Shown here: positions 16,410 to 23,348 of the stretch, piece by piece
Layout of the letters: each line of letters opens with the position of its first letter
Position numbering within the stretch: position 1 is the first letter of the stretch
Assembly: GCA_964462535.1 (NCBI GenBank)
Contig: CAYWXV010000033.1
Span: forward strand, 1 to 28,024
Origin: CAYWXV01 sp964462535
GTDB taxonomy: Bacteria > Bacteroidota > Ignavibacteria > OLB7
Direction of reading: 5' to 3'
DNA: 28,024 bases
The notes under the pieces: generated by a model
The model's database searches: none
The model's input: the letters and a program-made list of their open reading frames with translations, nothing else
What the model was told of the DNA's origin: nothing
Made by a program: the position numbers and the translations under genes

Positions 16410-16444
16410 GATAGTCCAATGACGGACAGGTGAGGGGGATCGTG

Positions 16445-17515
16445 CTAGACAAGCTCAACACGGCTCTGTTCCCCGAGCACGAAGCGCTGAACGTGGGGTT
16501 TGGCCACGCCACGGCAGATGACGGACTCGTTGCCGAGAATCGAGCCTTCGATCCTGGTATCGACCGAGCGCACGGTTACGCGATCCATGAGGATGGAGTA
16601 CTCGACCTCGCACGCCTCCAGATGACAATTCTCCCCGATAGAGCTGTATGGGCCAACGTACGAGTCAACGACGCGGGAGCCGCGGCCGATGATGGCTGGT
16701 CCGCGCACGCGGCTTGCGATCACTTCGGCCCCCTCCTCGATCACCACCGCACCAGCGATGTCGCTCTCCGCGTCGACCAGACCAGCGATTCTCTCGTCGA
16801 TCCGGCTGAGGACGAGCCGGTTGGCTTCCAGCAGATCACTCGGCATCCCGGTATCCTTCCACCAGCCGGTGATCTCCCCGTGCCCCACGGCATATCCGTT
16901 TCGAAGGAGGTAGTCGTGGGCGTCACTGATCTCCAGTTCGCCGCGCTCGCTGGGGGCGATCGCGTTGACCGCACTGAAGATCGCCGGACCGTAAATGTAG
17001 ATACCGCTGACAGCGAACGGTGACTTCGGAACTCGTGGCTTCTCGACGACGCTGGTGATTGCCCCCGCCTCGTTGAACTCCGGGACACCGAATCGCTCAG
17101 GGTCTCGCACCCGGGCCAGCGTCAGGTAGCAGTCCAGCTTCTGTTCCAGGAACTCGTCAATGAAGCGTCGAATCCCACCAACAACGATGTTGTCGCCCAG
17201 ATAGAAGACAAACGGCGAATCCCCGATGAAGTCCCTTGAGATCTTGACGACATGCGCCAGTCCCAGGGGAGCCTCCTGCCAGATGTAGGTAATGGAGAGA
17301 CCCAGGGCTGAGCCGTCGCCGAATGCCTGTTGAACCTCGTGCCCGTTATCGACGCCGACGACAATACCGATGTCGGTGATACCGGAGTCGATGACGGCGT
17401 CGAGGGCGTAACGGAGGATCGGCTTGTTCGCGACCGGTATCAGGTGTTTGTTCTGCGTGTGGGTTAGAGGACGGAGGCGCGTCCCTCGTCCACCGGCCGT
17501 GATAAGAGCCTTCAT
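16445..17515 (-). CDS. Sugar-1-phosphate nucleotidyltransferase (RmlA/StrD long form)
   Basis: 356 residues. The N-terminal nucleotidyltransferase domain carries GGRGTRLRPLT (residues 8-18), then NKHLIPVANKPI with the catalytic lysine, FYLGDNIVVGG and VEKPRVPKSPFAVSGIY. After about residue 245 comes a left-handed beta-helix made of I/V-rich hexapeptides (GPAIIGRGSRVVDSYVGPYSSIGENCHL). This two-domain form is typical of the StrD/GraD branch of glucose-1-phosphate thymidylyltransferases, which make dTDP-glucose from dTTP and glucose 1-phosphate. No rmlB, C or D lies nearby, so the product sugar is unknown. It starts 3 bp after the floA stop, within the minus-strand operon. Confidence 0.88.
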   Translation of the reverse strand: MKALITAGGRGTRLRPLTHTQNKHLIPVANKPILRYALDAVIDSGITDIGIVVGVDNGHEVQQAFGDGSALGLSITYIWQEAPLGLAHVVKISRDFIGDSPFVFYLGDNIVVGGIRRFIDEFLEQKLDCYLTLARVRDPERFGVPEFNEAGAITSVVEKPRVPKSPFAVSGIYIYGPAIFSAVNAIAPSERGELEISDAHDYLLRNGYAVGHGEITGWWKDTGMPSDLLEANRLVLSRIDERIAGLVDAESDIAGAVVIEEGAEVIASRVRGPAIIGRGSRVVDSYVGPYSSIGENCHLEACEVEYSILMDRVTVRSVDTRIEGSILGNESVICRGVAKPHVQRFVLGEQSRVELV

Positions 17516-17518
17516 CGG

Positions 17519-18508
17519 TCAGCCGTCCTGCTTCTCATCACCCGGCCGCCCGGTTTTCTGCGAGAGCGACTCGCGCATGGACGTATCTGCCTGAACATTC
17601 TTCAACGAATAGTAGTCCATGACACCGATCGATCCATTGCGTAGCGCCTCCGCCATGGCCATTGGGACCTGGGCCTCGGCCTCGATTACCTTGGCGCGCA
17701 TTTCCTGCACTCTCGCCTTCATCTCCTGTTCAACGGCAACGGCAGCCGCGCGTCGTTCCTCGGCCTTCGCCCGCGCCACCGACAGGTCTGCCTGCGCCTG
17801 GTCGCTGGCAAGCTTGGCACCGATGTTCTCACCAACGTCGACGTCGGCGATGTCGATGGAGAGAATCTCAAACGCGGTCCCGGCATCGAGCCCCTTCTCG
17901 AGAACCACCTTCGAAATCCTATCAGGATTCTCCAGTACCAGGCTGTGTGTATCGCTCGAGCCGATGGTCGTAACGATGCCCTCACCAACGCGCGCCACGA
18001 TCGTCTCCTCACCGGCGCCACCGACAAGGCGGTCGATGTTCGCCCGAACCGTCACCTTCGCAATCGCGCGTACCTGGATACCGTTGCGTGCCATGGCGGC
18101 AACAGGTGGCGTCTCGATAACCTTTGGGTTCACGGAGAGCTTCACGGCGTCAAGGACATCTCGCCCCGCCAGATCGATCGCCGTTGCTCGCTCCCACGAC
18201 AAGTGGATGGAGGCCTTGTCAGCCGAGATGAGCGCGGTCACCACCTTCTGTACGTTACCCTGCGCAAGAAAATGGGATTCGAGTTGATTGAGCGAGACGT
18301 CGAGCCCGGCCTTCTGAGCGGTGATTTTCGAATTGACGATCACCGAGGGAGGGACCTTTCGGAGACGCATCCCCACGAGTGAGAATATCCCTACGCGAAC
18401 CCCTGCCGACAGCGCCGTGATCCAGAGCCCAAAGGGGAAGAAATAGAAGAAGAACGATAGGCCAATAATGCCAACGACGACTATTATGCCTAGAATTACC
18501 GGTTCCAT
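17519..18508 (-). CDS. floA: Flotillin-like protein FloA (UPF0365)
   Basis: 329 residues. A hydrophobic N-terminus (residues 4-45, with FFFYFFPFGLWITALSAGV as the hairpin-like membrane part) anchors it to the membrane. A SPFH/PHB-like domain follows (PPSVIVNSKITAQKAGLDVSLNQLE, RNGIQVRAIAKVTVRANI). The Ala/Glu-rich coiled coil about residues 235-290 (ARAKAEERRAAAVAVEQEMKA in part) is the oligomerisation stalk. FloA proteins organise functional membrane microdomains and affect wall synthesis and protein quality control. Its start lies inside the end of the J-domain gene (13 bp overlap), so the two are translated together. Length matches the family. Confidence 0.96.
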   Translation of the reverse strand: MEPVILGIIVVVGIIGLSFFFYFFPFGLWITALSAGVRVGIFSLVGMRLRKVPPSVIVNSKITAQKAGLDVSLNQLESHFLAQGNVQKVVTALISADKASIHLSWERATAIDLAGRDVLDAVKLSVNPKVIETPPVAAMARNGIQVRAIAKVTVRANIDRLVGGAGEETIVARVGEGIVTTIGSSDTHSLVLENPDRISKVVLEKGLDAGTAFEILSIDIADVDVGENIGAKLASDQAQADLSVARAKAEERRAAAVAVEQEMKARVQEMRAKVIEAEAQVPMAMAEALRNGSIGVMDYYSLKNVQADTSMRESLSQKTGRPGDEKQDG

Positions 18509-18885
18509 GTAAAGTGCTCCTTGACGATTGCGTAGGCTTCATTCAGTTCCCTCGTCCTCTGCGCGCTCTCTTCCTTCTCACGGCTGCCGAGGTGCTCGTG
18601 GCGGTCGGGGTGGACGCGATGGAGCTCGGCCCTCCACGCCCGTGTTGCCTGATCGAGCGTAACAGGCGGTTCGAGTCCAAGACGTCGAATGGCGGATATC
18701 ACGGCACGGAGCCGCGCTTTCTCCGCTTCGTCGACCTCATCAGCTTTCACCTTCTCCCCCCGGTCGCGCCTGTTCGCCTCATCGATCAACTCCTGTGCGC
18801 GCCGAAGGTCATCGCTGGTGCGGGTCTCCCCTCCAATCGACCGCATCATACGTGCAATGCGATCGAAGATCTGCTCGAAGGACAT
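18496..18885 (-). CDS. Small J-domain protein (DnaJ-like co-chaperone)
   Basis: 129 residues. The C-terminal half (about 75-125) is a J domain: helix II TLDQATRAWRAELHRV, the diagnostic HPD at residues 92-94, then helix III SAQRTRELNEAYAIVKEHF. The N-terminal 60 residues are charged and helical (SDDLRRAQELIDEANRRDR) with no recognised domain, and there is no Gly/Phe or zinc-finger part. Such proteins stimulate an Hsp70 (DnaK) and bring it to a given client or place. The gene ends 13 bp inside floA and starts 5 bp after the GCS2 gene, so FloA or the ligases are natural candidates for its client. That link is inference. Confidence 0.88.
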   Translation of the reverse strand: MSFEQIFDRIARMMRSIGGETRTSDDLRRAQELIDEANRRDRGEKVKADEVDEAEKARLRAVISAIRRLGLEPPVTLDQATRAWRAELHRVHPDRHEHLGSREKEESAQRTRELNEAYAIVKEHFTWNR

Positions 18886-18890
18886 CGCTC

Positions 18891-20159
18891 TCAGCCGATC
18901 GTCTTGCCGGGGTTCAACTTGGACGAGTTCCTCTCCTCGACGGTACTCTGGCTGGGCGCCTGCACGGTCGGCATGAACTCCGCGGGGTCATCGAGCAATC
19001 CCAACTCTGTCTGGCTCAAGATATAGTCCACAACGGCCTTCGGGTCGTTTCCATTCTCCCGATAGACTTTCAACTGTCGGGCCGCGCCGGTACCATCTTC
19101 CAGAATCGTGTTGACCCGCTCGATGTGCTCACGACTTCCAAGGTCGTCAACGACGTCGTCGATGAAAACAAGAAGCTCGCGAATCAGGTCGCGGGCGTTC
19201 TTCTCCTGTTGCCGACCGAAATCGATGAGCTTGCCATCGAGTCCGTAGCGGACCGCGCGCCACTTGTTCTCCATGATCAGTGCACGACTGTAGACACGGA
19301 ACGAGAGGTTCTTGCGGTATAGCGTGAAGAGCTTTGCAGCAACAGCCTGGATTAGAGCGGCGATTGTGACCGTCTCGTCCAGGGTCATTGGAAGATCGCA
19401 GATCCGGATCTCGAGCGTCGGGAAGTTGGGATGGGGTCTGATGTCCCACCAGATGCGCTTTGCGTTGTCGATGCAGTTCGTTCGGACAAGAAGGTCGACG
19501 AACGCCTGGTACTCGCCGTAGCTCTGAAACGTGTCCGGCATGCCGGTGCGGGGGAACCGTTCGAACACCTTTGATCGATAGCTCCTCAACCCCGTCTCGT
19601 ACCCGGTCCAGAATGGTGAGTTCACGGTAAGGGCAAGGATATGCGGGAGGAAGTACCGCATCTCGTTCATGATGTGGATCTGCGTCTCACGGTTCTCGAT
19701 CCCGACATGAACATGCATGCCGAAGATTACCAGCGCACGCGCGAGTAACTGCATATCCTCCACCATCATCTTGTACCGCTCGTCGGGATAGATTTCCTGC
19801 TTATCCCAATGGCTGAATGGATGCGTGCTGGAGGCGCCGAACTTCAACCCGTTCTGGGCTGTGAGGTAGCGGACCACGGAGCGGATGCGGCGAAGCTGAT
19901 CGTAGAGGTCGTCGACGTCATTGCAGACCGGCGTACCGATCTCGAGCATCGACCCATGCATCTCCGGTTTGACGTGCTCCTCGAGCACGGCCTTACCGCG
20001 CGAAAGGAGCTCGAACTCCAGATGCGACTTCAGCTCCCGCGTCACGGGATCGATGACCATGTACTCTTCCTCGACGCCCAGGGAGAAGCTGGGCCTCTCG
20101 TAGGGATCGCGTCCCATCATCGAGGTTTTCGAGGAATGGCTACCAAAGGCAAGTGCCAT
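18891..20159 (-). CDS. GCS2-family carboxylate-amine ligase (YbdK-like)
   Basis: 422 residues of the glutamate-cysteine ligase family 2 (glutamine synthetase fold). The first strand carries LGVEEEYMVID with the metal-binding Glu30-32. Family blocks follow: EMHGSMLEIGTPVC, GASSTHPFSHW, FGMHVHVGI (metal/ATP site), LTVNSPFWTGYETGLRSYRS and LEIRICDLPMT with the substrate-binding Arg. Members join a carboxylate, often the gamma-carboxyl of glutamate, to an amine using ATP; E. coli YbdK is only a weak gamma-glutamylcysteine synthetase. The gene starts 32 bp after the ATP-grasp ligase and is probably its partner. A shorter start at 20120 is possible. The C-terminal 40 residues are unconserved and Ser/Asn rich. 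Confidence 0.92.
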   Translation of the reverse strand: MALAFGSHSSKTSMMGRDPYERPSFSLGVEEEYMVIDPVTRELKSHLEFELLSRGKAVLEEHVKPEMHGSMLEIGTPVCNDVDDLYDQLRRIRSVVRYLTAQNGLKFGASSTHPFSHWDKQEIYPDERYKMMVEDMQLLARALVIFGMHVHVGIENRETQIHIMNEMRYFLPHILALTVNSPFWTGYETGLRSYRSKVFERFPRTGMPDTFQSYGEYQAFVDLLVRTNCIDNAKRIWWDIRPHPNFPTLEIRICDLPMTLDETVTIAALIQAVAAKLFTLYRKNLSFRVYSRALIMENKWRAVRYGLDGKLIDFGRQQEKNARDLIRELLVFIDDVVDDLGSREHIERVNTILEDGTGAARQLKVYRENGNDPKAVVDYILSQTELGLLDDPAEFMPTVQAPSQSTVEERNSSKLNPGKTIG

Positions 20160-20191
20160 ATGCTTTTAGTATCGACGGTGAAATGGGATGA

Positions 20192-21181
20192 TCACGTTGC
20201 CTTGCGGGAGGCCTTCTTCGAGCCTGCCCGAGCGCCGTTGTCGGTGTCGTGGCTTGGTCCGGAAAGGAACGTACTCCATCGGTATTCGGATGGCGTGGCC
20301 TTCCCTTTCAACGCCTCTTCAATTGCGTAGGTCGCCACCGTCTCCACGAACCACTGGAAGTTCTCTTCGCCAACCGAGGTTCGTTCACCGTCGGGGGCCG
20401 GATTCATGAAGTCGATCGCGTACGGAATGCCATCCTGAACAGCGAATTCGACAGTGTTGATATCGTATCCAAGAGCCTGGCACAACGAAAGGCAGTCGCG
20501 CGTCAGTCGTTCGCGCATGGCGTCGCTCGGCTGGAAACCGGCCTCGTACCGAAGATGGTGCGGGTTACGGGGCTCGTACGGCATGATGTGGACATACTTG
20601 CGACCAACGACATAACAGCGGTAGTACTCTTCGAACTCCACTCCTGCCTGCAGCGTCATGCAAATGTCGCCCGTCTGATCGTACGCCTTGAAGAACTCGT
20701 CGGGTGAATGGACCTTGTAGACATGGCGCCACCCACCTCCGTCAAACGGCTTCAGCCACGACGGGAACCCGACGTAATCAAAGATGCCTTCCCAATCCAA
20801 CGGGAAATCCAGGTTGCGCATCGACTGTGCCGACGTCTCAGGTGGATGATCCTTTGATGGAAGGAGTACCGTCTTCGGAACTGCGACGCCGAGTTTCTGA
20901 GCCAGCGCGTAGTTGAAAAACTTGTCGTCTGCCGACCACCAGAACGGGTTGTTAATGATGCGCGTTCCATTCAATGCAGCATGCTTCAGCATTGCTCGAT
21001 AGAACTTGATATCCTGCGATATCCGGTCGATGATGACTGTGTATCGACTGGCTTCCTCCAGTCGGACACCACCAACCTGCAGGAACTCGGCACGCACATC
21101 TGCGCCACGCCGGTTTATCGCTTCCACAAGCGCCGGTGGGAATGTCTGCTCCATTCCGAAGAGAACGGCAATGCTTTCCAT
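20192..21181 (-). CDS. ATP-grasp ligase, partner of the GCS2 ligase
   Basis: 329 residues from the ATG at 21181; a TTG at 21325 would add 48 residues of unlikely sequence running through the structured leader. The pre-ATP-grasp part (1-85) is an alpha/beta domain with VLFGMEQTFPPALVEAI. The ATP-grasp fold then shows NNPFWWSADDKFF, a glycine loop KPFDGGGW (144-151), the ATP-lid/adenine region QAGVEFEEYYRCYVVG, and metal ligands Glu245, Asp257 and Asn260 (NTVEFAV, AIDFMNP). This is a carboxylate-amine/thiol ligase, working through an acyl phosphate. Its tail is Lys/Ser/Ala rich. It is the first gene of the seven-gene minus-strand operon. Substrate unknown; pairing with GCS2 suggests two-step building of a small peptide or amide. 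Confidence 0.88.
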   Translation of the reverse strand: MESIAVLFGMEQTFPPALVEAINRRGADVRAEFLQVGGVRLEEASRYTVIIDRISQDIKFYRAMLKHAALNGTRIINNPFWWSADDKFFNYALAQKLGVAVPKTVLLPSKDHPPETSAQSMRNLDFPLDWEGIFDYVGFPSWLKPFDGGGWRHVYKVHSPDEFFKAYDQTGDICMTLQAGVEFEEYYRCYVVGRKYVHIMPYEPRNPHHLRYEAGFQPSDAMRERLTRDCLSLCQALGYDINTVEFAVQDGIPYAIDFMNPAPDGERTSVGEENFQWFVETVATYAIEEALKGKATPSEYRWSTFLSGPSHDTDNGARAGSKKASRKAT

Positions 21182-21309
21182 AAAATCGAGTGTAGTTCGG
21201 GAATCGGTGTGAACGCTCTCCTGACGGAGGAGGCGGCTGATCGGGGATTCGCTGGCGCCCGACGGGCAACGCGCGTTGGGAGGTCTGACGATGGCGCGAT
21301 GGCGCCACA

Positions 21310-21421
21310 CTGATCGCTGTTTCAAGAAACGCGATCGTCAGCTGCACATCGCGACATAGGTCGCATTACATGTGAGAGCGACCGGCGCTCTCGAAGTGCT
21401 TCAACAGTCTCTAGCAGACTG
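21310..21421. other. Row of four compact hairpins in the 475 bp spacer
   Basis: Four separate stems lie in 112 bp. (i) 21312-21322 pairs with 21327-21336 (GATCGC and GTTT arms, one bulge, 4 nt loop). (ii) GCGAC 21351-21355 pairs with 21360-21364. (iii) GAGAGCG 21374-21380 pairs with 21386-21392. (iv) CAGTCT 21405-21410 pairs with 21416-21421. The region is upstream of both the ATP-grasp gene (minus) and yajQ (plus) and has no plausible reading frame. It may be a small RNA, a structured leader or decayed mobile-element ends. Confidence 0.5.
21399..21415 (+). repeat. Isolated right-end remnant of the dispersed repeat
   Basis: GCTTCAACAGTCTCTAG at 21399-21415 closely matches the right boundary of the repeat at 21550-21566 (GTTTCAACAGCCTCTTAG), differing by three changes and one base of length. 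No complete second element is attached, so it is probably the leftover end of an older copy. Confidence 0.4.
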
Positions 21422-21444
21422 GCGAGTAACTGTCACATCACAAA

Positions 21445-21560
21445 GCTGTTGAAATCAGGCGCGTTCAAGGTGCGCGACAACGATCGAATGAGGCGTAGCG
21501 GAGGCCCGCCGCACTGAGCGATGAGGAGCGCAACGTAGAGATCGAGCGCGTTTCAACAGC
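21445..21560 (+). repeat. Dispersed ~110 bp repeat, copy 1 (possible MITE)
   Basis: A 116 bp element bounded by a perfect 10 bp terminal inverted repeat, GCTGTTGAAA and TTTCAACAGC. It has no reading frame. A diverged copy lies at 14211-14316 in the opposite strand sense. Short inverted-repeat ends and small size suit a miniature transposable element or a structured intergenic repeat; no target-site duplication is obvious. The bases on either side (21422-21444, 21561-21620) hold nothing else that I recognise. Confidence 0.65.
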
Positions 21561-21620
21561 CTCTTAGGGGGCGCAATGTGAAGAAATAACCGGAACGGGG
21601 CAAGCTCGCTATCGGTTCGA

Positions 21621-21652
21621 TTGTAATAACGCATCCCCTCTCCATACCTTTG
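21621..21652 (+). promoter_or_regulatory. Candidate Bacteroidetes-type promoter of yajQ
   Basis: TTG at 21621-21623 and TACCTTTG at 21645-21652 are 21 bp apart, fitting the -33 TTG / -7 TAnnTTTG layout known from Bacteroidetes. The -7 box ends 4 bp before the yajQ ATG (21657), so the transcript would start at or next to the ATG and be leaderless. No Shine-Dalgarno is present, which agrees. Confidence 0.45.
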
Positions 21653-21656
21653 GCGC

Positions 21657-22154
21657 ATGGCATCATCATTCTCGTTCGATATCGTGTCACAGGTCGACCT
21701 TCAGGAGGCCGACAACGCCGTCAATCAAGCCGCCCGGGAAATCACCCAGCGGTACGATTTCAAGGGGAGCAACTCCTCGATTGAGCTGGATCGAAAAGAT
21801 GGCAAGATCGCCGTGGAATCGGACAGCGACTTTCGCTTGAAGCAGGTGGTAGACGTCCTGGAATCCAAGCTTGTGAAACGGGGCATCAGCCTGAAGTCGT
21901 TGAGCTACGGAGAGATCGAGCATGGTTCTCACGACGTAGCCCGGCAATTGATCACGCTACAGTCCGGAATCGACAAGGAGAACGCCAAGAAGATCACGAA
22001 GCTCATCAAGGACCTCGGTCTGAAAGTCCAGGCGCAGATCCAGGATGACCAGGTGCGCGTGACCGGAAAGTCGAAGGACGATCTTCAGGAGTGTATTCAG
22101 ATGCTGAAAGATTCGGATCTCCCGTTCGACATGCAGTTCACTAACTATCGCTAG
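21657..22154 (+). CDS. yajQ: YajQ family nucleotide-binding protein
   Basis: 165 residues, the standard length. Family blocks are FSFDIVSQVDLQEADNAVNQ, ITQRYDFKGSNSSIEL, KSLSYGEIEHGSHDVARQ and the C-terminal VRVTGKSKDDLQ, then MLKDSDLPFDMQFTNYR. The protein is two ferredoxin-like domains; in Xanthomonas and Pseudomonas relatives it binds cyclic di-GMP and acts with transcription factors. Whether this copy binds c-di-GMP cannot be read here. It is followed after 5 bp by the amidase gene, so the two likely share a transcript. Confidence 0.97.
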   Translation: MASSFSFDIVSQVDLQEADNAVNQAAREITQRYDFKGSNSSIELDRKDGKIAVESDSDFRLKQVVDVLESKLVKRGISLKSLSYGEIEHGSHDVARQLITLQSGIDKENAKKITKLIKDLGLKVQAQIQDDQVRVTGKSKDDLQECIQMLKDSDLPFDMQFTNYR

Positions 22155-22159
22155 GTCCG

Positions 22160-23341
22160 GTGCCCCTCCCCGTCAGGTCGCTCATCCTTGCGGCGCTCCT
22201 CCTCGTTACCGGTGCTGACGTCCCCCTTTGGGGGCAGACAGCTGCACTGCGCGACATCGCGGTCATGCCGGGTGGTCGCGGGGCTTCCATTACGTTTCTC
22301 CTGAACGGCAAGGCAGCGGTCGTCGTCGTCGAAAAGAAGGGGGAACGTGCGGCGCAGGTCCGCATGAAGTCCCTCTCCGCCACATCGGCCGCGCTCTCTT
22401 CCGCCACCGTCCGTCCCGGCGTTGCGAGTATCCGATCGCGTATCGAACGGGGTGACGTCCTGGTTACCGATGTGGTGTTCGATGCACGCGTGAAGAGTAT
22501 TGCGGTCACGAACCGTGAATCTGGCAGGGTAACGGTCCAAGTAGTGTTGTCGACTTCGAATCGTTCTTCGCCCGCCACCGGGAGTGCCAATGAAGCCGAT
22601 CCACGGCCTTCAGGTACGACACGGCGCAATCGGTGGAGCCTGACTACAGTAGTGATCGACGCCGGTCATGGTGGGAAGGATCCCGGTGCCATCGGGCTGG
22701 GAGGAGTGCGGGAGAAGGACGTTACCCTGGCGGTGGCGCTGGAGGTGCGTAAACGCATTCGCGCTGGTATGCCAGGCGTCAAGGTGATCATGACCCGGGC
22801 AGACGATTCCTTCGTGGAGCTCTATCGGCGGGGCCAGATCGCCAACGCAGCGGAAGGGAGACTCTTCATCTCCATTCACTGCAATTCGATGCCCACGCGC
22901 CCCAACCCTGCCACCGGGCACGAGGTATACATCCTCCGCCCCGGGAGAAGTGACGACGCAGCCCGTGTTGCAGCTGCAGAGAACGGAGCTATCAGATTCG
23001 AAGGGAATCAACAGAGATATGGTGGTGGCACCGATGCCGAAATCGTAGCTACCATGGCCCAGACTGCGTTCGTTCGTTTCAGCGAGGAGGCCGCGGATCG
23101 TATCCGTTCGAGTCTCAAGGGGGCTACATCGATTCCTGATCGTGGCGTTCACCAGGCAGGCTTCCTGGTGCTGGTCGGGGCGGCGATGCCGGCGGTGCTG
23201 ATCGAGCTAGGTTACCTCTCGAACGAACGGGACGTGAGGGTCTTGAAAAGTGCAGGTGGTAGAAAGAAACTGGCCGCCGCCATATACAACGGTATCCGGT
23301 CGTTCGAACGGTACTACTCAGATTCCATCGGCGCCCCCTGA
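22160..23341 (+). CDS. N-acetylmuramoyl-L-alanine amidase (Amidase_3), secreted
   Basis: 393 residues from a GTG at 22160, chosen because it gives an intact signal peptide (hydrophobic residues 8-18, cut near WGQ at 26). Residues 30-130 are rich in strands and resemble an AMIN-type wall-targeting domain. A low-complexity linker (133-158) precedes the catalytic domain. That domain has zinc ligands His170 (IDAGHGGKDPG), Glu185 (REKD) and His240 (ISIHCN), and catalytic Glu349 (VLIELGYLSN). It cleaves the amide bond between MurNAc and the stem peptide, used in septum splitting. It follows yajQ by 5 bp and converges on the L,D-transpeptidase gene with 7 bp between stops. No LysM or SPOR domain is seen. 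Confidence 0.94.
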   Translation: MPLPVRSLILAALLLVTGADVPLWGQTAALRDIAVMPGGRGASITFLLNGKAAVVVVEKKGERAAQVRMKSLSATSAALSSATVRPGVASIRSRIERGDVLVTDVVFDARVKSIAVTNRESGRVTVQVVLSTSNRSSPATGSANEADPRPSGTTRRNRWSLTTVVIDAGHGGKDPGAIGLGGVREKDVTLAVALEVRKRIRAGMPGVKVIMTRADDSFVELYRRGQIANAAEGRLFISIHCNSMPTRPNPATGHEVYILRPGRSDDAARVAAAENGAIRFEGNQQRYGGGTDAEIVATMAQTAFVRFSEEAADRIRSSLKGATSIPDRGVHQAGFLVLVGAAMPAVLIELGYLSNERDVRVLKSAGGRKKLAAAIYNGIRSFERYYSDSIGAP

Positions 23342-23348
23342 GTGATCG

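Noticed and set aside
16445..17515. dTDP-rhamnose biosynthesis cluster around the nucleotidyltransferase
   Set aside because: No rmlB, rmlC or rmlD homologue is next to it; neighbours are FloA and a HisA-like protein.
21455..21658. A small minus-strand gene of 67 codons upstream of yajQ
   Set aside because: It runs through the repeat element and the yajQ promoter, is Arg/Ser-rich like a random frame, and has no start signal.
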